Origin: Gammaproteobacteria bacterium
GTDB taxonomy: Bacteria > Pseudomonadota > Gammaproteobacteria > SZUA-229
Assembly: GCA_030641945.1 (NCBI GenBank)
Contig: DAOWLL010000078.1
Coordinates: 1-7,172 of the forward strand
Length of the DNA stretch: 7,172 nucleotides
Direction of reading: 5' to 3'
The notes beneath the pieces are model-generated. The model searched no databases. It was not told the origin of the DNA and saw only the letters and a program-made list of their open reading frames with translations. The translations under genes were made by a program, and so were the position numbers. Shown here piece after piece: positions 1-6,024 of this stretch. The number at the start of each line of letters is the position of its first letter. Positions within the stretch are counted from its first letter, which is position 1.

Positions 1-105
1 CATGCACATCTGTAGCGTCTCTGCGCACGCATCTTCCATCAAACCATAGCTATTGCTATGCTTTTCAGTCCAGACGCGCACTCAGAAACACTACAGATGC
101 ACCTG
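1..105. repeat. Long imperfect inverted repeat (nested palindrome)
   Basis: Two arms fold about one axis near position 53. The outer arm 7-15 (CATCTGTAG) is the exact reverse complement of 91-99 (CTACAGATG). Pairing continues inward on the same axis at 17-18, 20-23, 25, 28-30, 32-34, 39 and 41-43 with their mirror positions. After a one-base shift the tip is a perfect 6-bp stem, 45-50 (CATAGC) with 55-60 (GCTATG), around the loop TATT. Positions 1, 2 and 4 also match 105, 104 and 102, so the repeat may continue past the left edge. About three quarters of the stem positions pair by hand count. It could be a structured RNA or terminator of an upstream gene, or a palindromic mobile-element remnant. 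There is no T-run typical of an intrinsic terminator, and I do not recognise the family. Confidence 0.6.
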
Positions 106-126
106 AATCCGAAATCCTGGTGAGAA

Positions 127-564
127 ATGCGGGCTAGACCACAAACACCCGCATTGGCTGCGGATGCCATTATCGAACTTATCGATTTGCCTGGTAAGCC
201 GATCGTATTGATCGAGCGTAAGAACCCGCCACCGGGCTGGGCGATTCCAGGAGGGTTCGTCGATATCGGTGAATCCGTGCCTGATGCGGCCGTTCGTGAA
301 GCGCTGGAAGAAACCTGTATGGAGGTCAGCCTGCAATGCTTGCTCGGCGTTTATTCAAAACCCTCAAGAGACCCGCGCGGACACACGGTAAGCATGATTT
401 ATGTTGGCCGTGCTCATGGTGAGCCGGTGGCGGCTGATGATGCTGCCAGTGTCGGCATTTTTGATCCGGCAGATATCAACGTGCCGCTGGCATTCGACCA
501 CGAACAGATACTTCGGGATTACCTGGAATACAGGAACACCGGCATGGTTCCGGCCATAACCTGA
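127..564 (+). CDS. Nudix hydrolase family protein
   Basis: This is a compact single-domain Nudix hydrolase of 145 residues. Such enzymes cleave a nucleoside diphosphate linked to another group (X), using Mg2+ bound by glutamates of the Nudix box. The box is visible: Gly43, Glu49, Arg57-Glu58 and Glu61-Glu62, preceded by the usual W-x-I-P-G-G approach (Trp38 to Gly43). The box glycine that normally follows Glu-Glu-X is Cys64 here. The later part of the domain (GVYSKPSRDPRGHTVS, from about residue 74) is typical of a common proteobacterial subgroup annotated as ADP-ribose pyrophosphatase-like. The true substrate cannot be read from sequence. ATG 127 is the only ATG near the domain start, because an in-frame TGA lies at 121-123. 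A GGTGAG sits only two bases upstream of the ATG, closer than usual for ribosome binding. The protein has no signal peptide or membrane segment and should be cytosolic. Confidence 0.88.
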   Translation: MRARPQTPALAADAIIELIDLPGKPIVLIERKNPPPGWAIPGGFVDIGESVPDAAVREALEETCMEVSLQCLLGVYSKPSRDPRGHTVSMIYVGRAHGEPVAADDAASVGIFDPADINVPLAFDHEQILRDYLEYRNTGMVPAIT

Positions 565-589
565 TTAATATACCTAACATCCTGTTTAT

Positions 590-598
590 TGGTATAAT
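590..598 (+). promoter_or_regulatory. Extended -10 promoter for the O-methyltransferase/pcnB/pan operon
   Basis: TGGTATAAT at 590-598 combines a perfect -10 hexamer (TATAAT, 593-598) with the upstream TG of an extended -10 element. No good -35 hexamer lies 16-18 bases upstream (about 569-576), which is tolerated by extended -10 sigma-70 promoters. Transcription would begin near 604-606, about 48 bases before the TTG start at 653. It sits in the only sizeable gap before the close-packed gene series, so it is the best candidate for the operon promoter. No operator repeat or riboswitch fold is evident in the leader. Confidence 0.55.
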
Positions 599-639
599 TT
601 TCGCCTTTTACAATAACCTGGCATTGCCGGGGCCCTTGC

Positions 640-643
640 GGAG
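640..643 (+). promoter_or_regulatory. Ribosome binding site supporting a TTG start
   Basis: GGAG at 640-643 lies nine bases before TTG 653 and supports that codon as the start of the O-methyltransferase. No in-frame ATG occurs before residue 42 of the protein, so the non-ATG start is well motivated. Confidence 0.6.
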
Positions 644-652
644 TTAAGTTGT

Positions 653-1321
653 TTGAGTAATCGTACGCTCTCGATCGATGATCGCGTCTATGACTATCTG
701 CTTTCTGTGTCACTGAAAGAGTCTGACTTGTTAAGGCAGTTGCGCAAAGAAACGGCAGCTATCGAATTCTCCGAAATGCAGATTGCACCGGAGCAGGGCC
801 AGTTCATGGCTTTGCTGGTAAAGTTGATTGGTGCCAGGCGTGCGCTCGAGATAGGCACTTTTACCGGATACAGCTCTATTATTATTGCCAGTGCTCTGCC
901 ACAGGATGGTGAACTTGTCTGTTGTGATGATTCGGAAGAATGGACGGCCATGGCCAGGAAATACTGGCAGCAGGCAGGGCTGGAAGATCGCATCAACTTC
1001 AAACTGGGTGATGCGGGTGCGACATTGCAAAGCTTGATCGATGAGGGGCAGGAAGGGACGTTTGACTTCATATTTATCGATGCCGACAAGCAGAACTATC
1101 CGCTTTATTATGAATTGTCACTGAAACTGCTGCGAGCAGGTGGCTTAATGGCTGTTGATAACACCCTGTGGTCGGGTGATGTGGCAGACCCCGGCAACAT
1201 GGAACCCGGTACACAGGCTATCCGGCGTTTCAACGCGATGCTCAAGCAGGATGAGCGTGTCGAAATCAGCCTGGTGACTATCGGTGATGGCCTCACGCTG
1301 GTGCACAAACCGGGCGGCTGA
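653..1321 (+). CDS. Class I SAM-dependent O-methyltransferase (Methyltransf_3 / caffeoyl-CoA OMT-like)
   Basis: This 222-residue enzyme belongs to the small cation-dependent O-methyltransferase family, which transfers methyl from S-adenosylmethionine to a hydroxyl, usually on a catechol-like acceptor. The SAM-binding glycine motif is E66-IGTFTGYS. The acidic residues after the next strand (Asp92-Asp93) fit ribose binding. The metal-binding motif FIDADKQNY places Asp143 in the site, with Asp169-Asn170 (DNTLWSGDV) completing it. The length matches the family (about 215-230). The start is TTG 653, with GGAG nine bases upstream. No signal peptide is seen, so the protein is cytosolic. It is the first gene after the extended -10 promoter and ends six bases before pcnB. 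Its physiological acceptor is unknown, and bacterial homologues are generally uncharacterised. Nothing in the neighbouring folate and pantothenate genes identifies the substrate. Confidence 0.88.
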   Translation: MSNRTLSIDDRVYDYLLSVSLKESDLLRQLRKETAAIEFSEMQIAPEQGQFMALLVKLIGARRALEIGTFTGYSSIIIASALPQDGELVCCDDSEEWTAMARKYWQQAGLEDRINFKLGDAGATLQSLIDEGQEGTFDFIFIDADKQNYPLYYELSLKLLRAGGLMAVDNTLWSGDVADPGNMEPGTQAIRRFNAMLKQDERVEISLVTIGDGLTLVHKPGG

Positions 1322-1327
1322 AAAATA

Positions 1328-2680
1328 ATGATGAAATGGTTTAAATCAAAACGGCAGAAAAAAGGCATCAGCAATGATGGTGTCTCCACAGATCCTGTCA
1401 TTATTACCCGATCCGAGCATGGCGTATCGCGCAAGAATATCGATGAGCCTGCGCTCAAGGTACTGTACAGGTTGCACAAGTCGGGTTACCAGGCCTGCCT
1501 GGTGGGCGGCGCGGTGCGTGACCTGTTGCTGGGTAGACACCCGAAAGATTTTGATGTTGCGACCGATGCGACGCCGGAGCAGGTCAGTAAGCTGTTCCGC
1601 AACTGCCGTTTGATCGGCCGCCGATTCCGCCTGGCACACATCCATTTTGGCCGGCATATAATCGAGGTGGCTACGTTCAGGGCGCCGCACGGTGAGTTGC
1701 ATGAGGAGCATCATGACGAGTCCGGCCGTGTGCTGCGCGATAATGTTTACGGCGAAATTCATGATGATGTCTGGCGCCGCGATTTCACTGCCAATGCGCT
1801 GTATTACAACATCGCCGACTTCAGCATTATTGATTATGTCGGCGGCTTTGAGGATATTGCGAACAAACGGTTGCGCCTGATTGGCGACCAGGAAACCCGT
1901 TATCGCGAGGACCCGGTGCGCATGCTGAGGGCAATCAGGTTTGCATCGAAACTGGACTTTTCCATAGATGACAGTTGCAAACAGGCTATCCTTGAAATGG
2001 GATCGCTACTGGGCGATATACCTTCGTCCCGTCTGTTTGAAGAAGTGTTGAAGCTGTTTCATTCAGGGCATGCCGAGGAAAGTTTTTATACGCTGCAGGA
2101 ATATGATTTATTGAAATACCTGTTTCCCGACGCGGTCAAAGAACTGCATGATAAAACAACATCTGAATTCATCAGGCTTGCCATGCAGAGTACCGATGAT
2201 CGGGTAAAACTGGACAAGCCGGTGACGCCGGCGTTTCTGTTTGCGGCCCTGTTATGGGCGCCGGTAAGGAAACAGACGGAAGCAAATGTTGAGGCAGGCA
2301 TGCACTATGCCGTTGCGTTGCAAAAAGCAGCAACAAAACTGGTATCCAGCCAGGTGCAACATGTTTCGATACCAAAACGCTTTACTACGACAATGCGCGA
2401 CATCTGGGCGTTGCAGTCAAGATTCAGAAACCATTCAGGACGACGTGCCTATTCCGTATTGCACCACCCGAAATTTCGTGCTGCCTATGATTTTCTATGC
2501 TTGAGAGCCAACGCTGGTGAAACCGACCTTGATGATTGCCGCTGGTGGACGGAACTGCAGGAACATAATCCCGAGCAACAGAATAAAATTATATCGGCAC
2601 CAAAACACGGTCCGAGAACACGCAGCAACAAACCAAAGCACAGCAACAAACCGAAAAGAGATGAAGGTGGTAACCGCTGA
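1328..2680 (+). CDS. pcnB: Poly(A) polymerase I
   Basis: PcnB adds 3' poly(A) tails to RNA and so promotes decay by exonucleases. The protein has 450 residues (E. coli about 465). The class II nucleotidyltransferase head starts near residue 40: LVGGAVRDLLLG (58-69) is followed by the catalytic pair Asp74 and Asp76 (KDFDVAT). Next come GRRFRLAHIHFG (97-108), Glu113 in IEVATFR, and RRDFTANALYY (150-160). The central tRNA-nucleotidyltransferase/poly(A)-polymerase RNA-binding region contains REDPVRMLRAIRFA. The motif AFLFAALLW and a basic C-terminal tail distinguish it from CCA-adding enzymes. The tail has a tandem six-residue repeat, SNKPK-type, described separately. Two adjacent ATGs (1328 and 1331) are possible starts, neither with a strong Shine-Dalgarno. 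It starts six bases after the methyltransferase stop, and its last 20 bases overlap folK, so translation is probably coupled. The PcnB-FolK pair is typical of gammaproteobacteria. Confidence 0.95.
   Translation: MMKWFKSKRQKKGISNDGVSTDPVIITRSEHGVSRKNIDEPALKVLYRLHKSGYQACLVGGAVRDLLLGRHPKDFDVATDATPEQVSKLFRNCRLIGRRFRLAHIHFGRHIIEVATFRAPHGELHEEHHDESGRVLRDNVYGEIHDDVWRRDFTANALYYNIADFSIIDYVGGFEDIANKRLRLIGDQETRYREDPVRMLRAIRFASKLDFSIDDSCKQAILEMGSLLGDIPSSRLFEEVLKLFHSGHAEESFYTLQEYDLLKYLFPDAVKELHDKTTSEFIRLAMQSTDDRVKLDKPVTPAFLFAALLWAPVRKQTEANVEAGMHYAVALQKAATKLVSSQVQHVSIPKRFTTTMRDIWALQSRFRNHSGRRAYSVLHHPKFRAAYDFLCLRANAGETDLDDCRWWTELQEHNPEQQNKIISAPKHGPRTRSNKPKHSNKPKRDEGGNR
2623..2652 (+). repeat. 18-base-period direct repeat in the pcnB tail
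   Basis: CAGCAACAAACC occurs exactly at 2623-2634 and again at 2641-2652, a period of 18 bases (six codons). In the PcnB frame this gives the tandem peptide RSNKPK-HSNKPK in the basic C-terminal tail. It lies a few bases before the folK start region. It looks like a recent slippage duplication in a part of the protein that tolerates length change. Confidence 0.7.
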
Positions 2681-3194
2681 TCCGTCGATAGTGTATATCG
2701 GCCTGGGCAGTAATCTTGAGCGTCCGCCTCAGCAGATACGCAAAGCCATGCGGGCACTTGATGAATTACCGCAAACCCGTGTTGTCGCAGATTCCGGACT
2801 GTTTTTGAGTAAACCCATGGTGACCGCAGCGGGTCAAACAACTCAGCCTGATTATTACAATGCAGTAGCGAGAATCGAAACACGACTGGGTCCGTATGAA
2901 CTGCTGGATCAACTGCATCGAATTGAACATGCGCAGCATAGAAAGCGTATGGGACATTGGGGGCCGCGTACAATCGATCTGGATATTCTTATCTATGATG
3001 ATATACAAATGAATGATGAACGCCTGACCTTGCCGCATGCAGGCGTGCAGCAGCGGGAATTTGTGCTCTATCCGTTGCATAATATCGACAGCTCACTCGA
3101 AATCCCGGGACGTGGTATGCTCGATGACCTGATAAAACACTGTCCGCAAAATGGATTGCAATACCTTGGAACGATTGAAGGTTATGAACAATGA
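2661..3194 (+). CDS. folK: 2-amino-4-hydroxy-6-hydroxymethyldihydropteridine pyrophosphokinase (HPPK)
   Basis: FolK transfers pyrophosphate from ATP to 6-hydroxymethyl-7,8-dihydropterin, the step before dihydropteroate synthase in folate synthesis. From ATG 2661 the protein has 177 residues (E. coli 159). Visible are the N-terminal YIGLGSN (12-18), the substrate-loop region ending in QPDYYNAV (62-69), and the HPPK signature WGPRTIDLDIL (100-110). The signature contains the Mg2+-binding Asp106 and Asp108. LTLPHAGVQQREFVLYPL follows, as in E. coli. The frame is open well upstream inside pcnB, but that part has no homology to FolK. The start is uncertain: the purine-rich AAGAG (2656-2660) abuts ATG 2661 and is better spaced, at six bases, for GTG 2667. 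The choice changes only two residues. The gene overlaps pcnB by about 20 bases and the next gene by ATGA, so translational coupling is likely. Confidence 0.95.
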   Translation: MKVVTADPSIVYIGLGSNLERPPQQIRKAMRALDELPQTRVVADSGLFLSKPMVTAAGQTTQPDYYNAVARIETRLGPYELLDQLHRIEHAQHRKRMGHWGPRTIDLDILIYDDIQMNDERLTLPHAGVQQREFVLYPLHNIDSSLEIPGRGMLDDLIKHCPQNGLQYLGTIEGYEQ

Positions 3195-3877
3195 AGCAGG
3201 CGATTGATCAATTGCCAGACGCAAGTCCGTGGCCTGGTTTTGTCGTTGTTGAAGGGCCGATTGGTGTCGGTAAGACCACACTTGCAAAGCGCATGGCTAA
3301 ATCCTTTGACAGCAATATGCTGCTGGAGGCGGCAGAAGAGAATCCCTTTCTGGAAAAATTTTACGAGAATCCGCGCAGTGCTGCTTTGCCAACACAGCTG
3401 CATTTTCTGATGCAGCGTACGCGTCAGTTGAAAATGCTAAAGCAGGACGATATGTTCGATCCTGTGCGCGTGGCAGATTTTCTTATACAGAAAGACCGTC
3501 TGTTTGCCGAGGTTACACTCGACAGTGATGAACTGGATTTATACGAACAGGTTTATTCCAACCTGACGCTGGATATACGCCGGCCGGACCTGGTGGTGTA
3601 TCTGCAGGCGCCGGTGGAGGTGCTGCTCGAGCGAATCAACAGGCGTGGTATCAAGCACGAAAAATGGGTGGAAGCCGGGTACCTTGAGCGTTTATCTGAT
3701 GCTTATATCCGTTTCTTCTACCAGTATAACGATGCGCCATTGCTTATCGTCAATGCAGCTGATATTGACTTTGCACATAACGATGAAGAATATGAATTGT
3801 TGCTGGAACAAGTGCTCGAAACCCGCAGTGGCAGACATTACTTCAATCCGGTGGCCTTGCAGGAGTTGATGGTCTAA
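3191..3877 (+). CDS. Deoxynucleoside kinase (dNK family)
   Basis: This is a 228-residue P-loop kinase of the deoxynucleoside kinase family, which phosphorylates deoxynucleosides to 5'-monophosphates for salvage. The Walker A motif is GPIGVGKTT (22-30). Glu46, in LLEAAEENPFL, matches the position of the catalytic Glu of the family. Gln75-Arg76 and the KDRLF motif (Asp102-Arg103) correspond to the substrate-binding and E/D-R-S regions. The arginine-rich LID follows in LLERINRRGIKHEKW (about 145-159). Specificity (dA, dC, dG or broad) cannot be decided from sequence. Thymidylate kinase is less likely, because the ENPFL region and the family length fit dNK better. An AAGG nine bases upstream serves ATG 3191. 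The gene overlaps the folK stop (ATGA) and shares one base with the panB start (TAATG), so it is embedded in the operon. In E. coli the space between folK and panB is instead filled by a fimbrial cluster. Confidence 0.85.
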   Translation: MKQAIDQLPDASPWPGFVVVEGPIGVGKTTLAKRMAKSFDSNMLLEAAEENPFLEKFYENPRSAALPTQLHFLMQRTRQLKMLKQDDMFDPVRVADFLIQKDRLFAEVTLDSDELDLYEQVYSNLTLDIRRPDLVVYLQAPVEVLLERINRRGIKHEKWVEAGYLERLSDAYIRFFYQYNDAPLLIVNAADIDFAHNDEEYELLLEQVLETRSGRHYFNPVALQELMV

Positions 3878-4698
3878 TGAGTGCGCACCCGGAACAACAT
3901 CAGCAAAAAGTCACTGTGCGCAGCCTGCAGGCAATGAAACAGGCAGGTGAGAAAATTGCATGCCTGACTGCCTATGATGCCAGTTTTGCACAAGTGCTCG
4001 ACAGGGCCGGTGTCGACGTGGTACTGGTTGGCGATTCGCTGGGCATGGTGGTGCAGGGCAATGAAACCACACTGCCGGTAACGATGAGTGACATGCTCTA
4101 CCACAGCAAGGCAGTATCCCGTGGTCTCAGCCGATCCATGCTCATGGTTGATATGCCGTATCTGAGTTATACCTCAGCGCAGTCGGCGCTGGAACATGCC
4201 GGCAGCTTCATGCAACAGGCAAATGCGCAGATGGTGAAACTTGAAGGTGGTGCTGAACAGGCTGAGATCGTTTCACGCCTGGCTCAGCACGGTATACCGG
4301 TGTGTGCCCATCTTGGCTTGCAGCCACAGCGGGTACACAAACTGGGTGGCTATCGTGTACAGGGCCGTGAGCAGGATGCGGCTGATGCCATGCTGGATGA
4401 AGCACAGCAGCTCGAACAGGCAGGTGCTGATATGATGCTGCTCGAATGTGTGCCGCAGCAGCTGGCTGATAACATAACGCAGGCACTGGCTATCCCGGTT
4501 ATTGGCATTGGCGCCGGTGCTGGATGTGACGGCCAGATCCTGGTGTTGTACGATATTCTGGGTATCAGTAAAGGCCGTATTCCTAAATTCAGCCGGGATT
4601 TTATGGCTGAAACCGGGAGTATTGAGGCGGCGGTGAAGTCATATGTTGAGGTGGTGAAAAAATGCCAGTTTCCGGGAAGCGAACATGTCTTTAGCTGA
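3877..4698 (+). CDS. panB: 3-methyl-2-oxobutanoate hydroxymethyltransferase (ketopantoate hydroxymethyltransferase)
   Basis: PanB transfers a hydroxymethyl group from 5,10-methylene-tetrahydrofolate to 2-oxoisovalerate to give ketopantoate, the first committed step to pantothenate. It has 273 residues (E. coli 264), and the extra length is mostly at the N-terminus. The active-site residues known from E. coli are in place: Asp53-Ser54 (VGDSLGMV), Asp92 (VDMPYLSY), Lys121 and Glu123 (VKLEGG), His145 (AHLGLQPQ) and Glu190 (LLECVP). The C-terminal GIGAGAGCDGQILV is also typical. The fold is a cytosolic TIM barrel. ATG 3877 overlaps the preceding TAA by one base, with AGGAG at 3861-3865, eleven bases upstream. 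The 3' end overlaps panC by 14 bases. Its folate cofactor ties it to folK upstream in the same transcript. Confidence 0.97.
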   Translation: MSAHPEQHQQKVTVRSLQAMKQAGEKIACLTAYDASFAQVLDRAGVDVVLVGDSLGMVVQGNETTLPVTMSDMLYHSKAVSRGLSRSMLMVDMPYLSYTSAQSALEHAGSFMQQANAQMVKLEGGAEQAEIVSRLAQHGIPVCAHLGLQPQRVHKLGGYRVQGREQDAADAMLDEAQQLEQAGADMMLLECVPQQLADNITQALAIPVIGIGAGAGCDGQILVLYDILGISKGRIPKFSRDFMAETGSIEAAVKSYVEVVKKCQFPGSEHVFS

Positions 4699-5575
4699 TA
4701 ACGACGCTGCACAGATTCCAGTGGTTGAATCAATTGAACAGGCACGGGCGACGATTCGTCAATGGAAGATGGCGGGTGAGTCAATTGCATTCGTACCGAC
4801 CATGGGTAATTTTCATCAAGGTCATCTGGCCCTGGTGAGAGCAGCGAATCAATCGGGTATGCGCACCGTCGTCAGTATTTTCGTCAACCCGATGCAGTTT
4901 GGTAAAAACGAAGACCTCGATACTTACCCGCGTAGTTTTGATGACGACATCGCCAGCTTATCTGAGTGCCAGGTTGATATGCTATTTGCACCTGCTGTTA
5001 GCGAAATCTATCCGGATGGCGCTGATGGCGGGGCAGCCGTGCATGTGCGGGGTTTATCGGACATCATCGAGGGCGAAAGCCGCCCCGGCTTTTTTATCGG
5101 TGTCGCTACCGTGGTCAACATCCTGTTCAATATTATCCAGCCTGATGCCGCCTGGTTTGGCGAGAAGGATTATCAGCAATTGCTGGTGATCAGAAAAATG
5201 GTGCGCGACCTGGCATTACCCATCGAAATCCACTCGGTACCGACGGTGCGTGAAGGTGATGGTCTGGCAATGAGTTCACGCAATAGCTATCTCGACCCAA
5301 ATCAGCGCAAGCTGGCAGTCAATATATACCGTTGTCTTCAGCATGTAGTGGATTCGGCCGATGACGGCATGGACTACCATTATGCGGTGGTGCATGCCTG
5401 CCAGGAGCTGAATGAAGTCGGTTTTTTCACTGATTATGTCGTGGTGCGCAGGCAGAAAGACCTGGAAGTCCCGAAAAAGGGGGATAAGTCATTGATTGTG
5501 CTTGCTGCGGCTCGACTGGACGATACACGCCTGATTGATAATATTCCTTTCGAGTTGATGCTTAAGGATTTATAA
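4685..5575 (+). CDS. panC: Pantothenate synthetase (pantoate--beta-alanine ligase)
   Basis: PanC condenses pantoate with beta-alanine, using ATP through a pantoyl-adenylate, to make pantothenate. It has 296 residues (E. coli 283). Features of the nucleotidyltransferase-like fold are clear: PTMGNFHQGH (38-47) with His44 and His47 as the HIGH-type motif, then FVNPMQFG (66-73) with Asn68 and Gln71. FGEKDYQQL follows with Lys161, then the KMSKS-like loop DGLAMSSRN. The conserved segment normally reading RPGHF or RPTHF is RPGFF here (133-137), so Phe136 replaces the usual His. ATG 4685 lies within the end of panB, and a GGGAAG at 4674-4679 is suitably spaced. The first ten or so residues are an extension relative to most family members. 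The gene is followed by a 63-base gap before panD. Confidence 0.96.
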   Translation: MSLADNDAAQIPVVESIEQARATIRQWKMAGESIAFVPTMGNFHQGHLALVRAANQSGMRTVVSIFVNPMQFGKNEDLDTYPRSFDDDIASLSECQVDMLFAPAVSEIYPDGADGGAAVHVRGLSDIIEGESRPGFFIGVATVVNILFNIIQPDAAWFGEKDYQQLLVIRKMVRDLALPIEIHSVPTVREGDGLAMSSRNSYLDPNQRKLAVNIYRCLQHVVDSADDGMDYHYAVVHACQELNEVGFFTDYVVVRRQKDLEVPKKGDKSLIVLAAARLDDTRLIDNIPFELMLKDL

Positions 5576-5638
5576 ACGATAATATTCGTTTGTATTTACT
5601 ATTATCATCAATAATTTAACGCCAGAAGTTTAATTTGT
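5576..5638 (+). promoter_or_regulatory. AT-rich panC-panD spacer with small inverted repeats, possible panD promoter
   Basis: This 63-base gap is much richer in A and T than its surroundings. Two overlapping inverted repeats lie at its start. AAACGA (5574-5579) pairs with TCGTTT (5586-5591), and GATAATA (5578-5584) pairs with TATTATC (5600-5606). They cannot form together. Neither is GC-rich or followed by a T-run, so a strong intrinsic terminator is unlikely. Weak sigma-70-like hexamers can be drawn (TTGTAT 5590-5595, TAATTT 5612-5617), but the match is poor. The gap suggests panD may have some separate control. AGAAG (5624-5628) is a modest ribosome binding site for panD. Confidence 0.3.
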
Positions 5639-6019
5639 ATGCAGCTCACTCTACTAAAAGCAAAACTGCACCAGGCGCGGGTTACTCATTCAGAACTTGA
5701 GTACGAGGGTTCGTGTGCGATTGATGCCGACTTGCTCAATGAAGCCGGCATACATGAGTATGAGCAGATACATATATACAACCTGAACAATGGTGAACGC
5801 TTCACCACCTATGCCATTCGTGCCCAGGCGGGAAGCAGAATCATATCTATCAATGGCGCGGCCGCGCACAAGGCGGAGCCGGGTGATCGTGTGATTATCT
5901 GTGCCTATGCCGAGCTGGCGCAGCACGAGGTGGCCAACTTCAAGCCGACGCTGGTTTATCTTGACGCTGACAACAATATTAAAAGGACTTCAGACCAGAT
6001 ACCCATTCAAGCCGCATAG
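5639..6019 (+). CDS. panD: Aspartate 1-decarboxylase, pyruvoyl-dependent (proenzyme)
   Basis: PanD decarboxylates L-aspartate to beta-alanine, the second substrate of PanC. It is made as a proenzyme that cleaves itself between Gly24 and Ser25, and Ser25 becomes the pyruvoyl cofactor. The cleavage motif YEGSCAID is intact at residues 22-29. Lys9, Arg54, Thr57 and Tyr58 (NGERFTTYA) are also present, as is [12 protein letters not shown] (73-84). The length of 126 residues equals the E. coli enzyme. No separate activator gene (PanZ/PanM acetyltransferase-like) is seen in the window. The start ATG 5639 is fixed by the conserved N-terminus ([11 protein letters not shown]). It follows panC in the same direction. 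Its stop (6017-6019) is immediately followed by the heptamer array, and the convergent ppc gene lies beyond. Confidence 0.97.
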   Translation: MQLTLLKAKLHQARVTHSELEYEGSCAIDADLLNEAGIHEYEQIHIYNLNNGERFTTYAIRAQAGSRIISINGAAAHKAEPGDRVIICAYAELAQHEVANFKPTLVYLDADNNIKRTSDQIPIQAA

Positions 6020-6024
6020 CAGCT

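Noticed and set aside
3..137. Open reading frame in frame 3 from the left edge to TAG 135-137, possibly the end of an upstream gene
   Set aside because: The 44 encoded residues match no family I recognise. The stretch is dominated by a palindrome, and the stop would lie inside the Nudix gene. It cannot be supported without sequence to the left.
620..640. Possible terminator or hairpin GGCATTGCC / CCGGGGCCC before the methyltransferase
   Set aside because: The stems are only three or four base pairs with no T-run, and the region overlaps the leader and ribosome binding site.
694..1089. Minus-strand open frames opposite the O-methyltransferase and pcnB
   Set aside because: They are Ser/Cys-rich, lack family motifs and lie antisense to genes with clear catalytic motifs.
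2517..2660. Upstream extension of folK from ATG 2517
   Set aside because: This would overlap pcnB by more than 160 bases, and the extra 48 residues have no resemblance to FolK. The conserved FolK N-terminus fits a start at 2661 or 2667.
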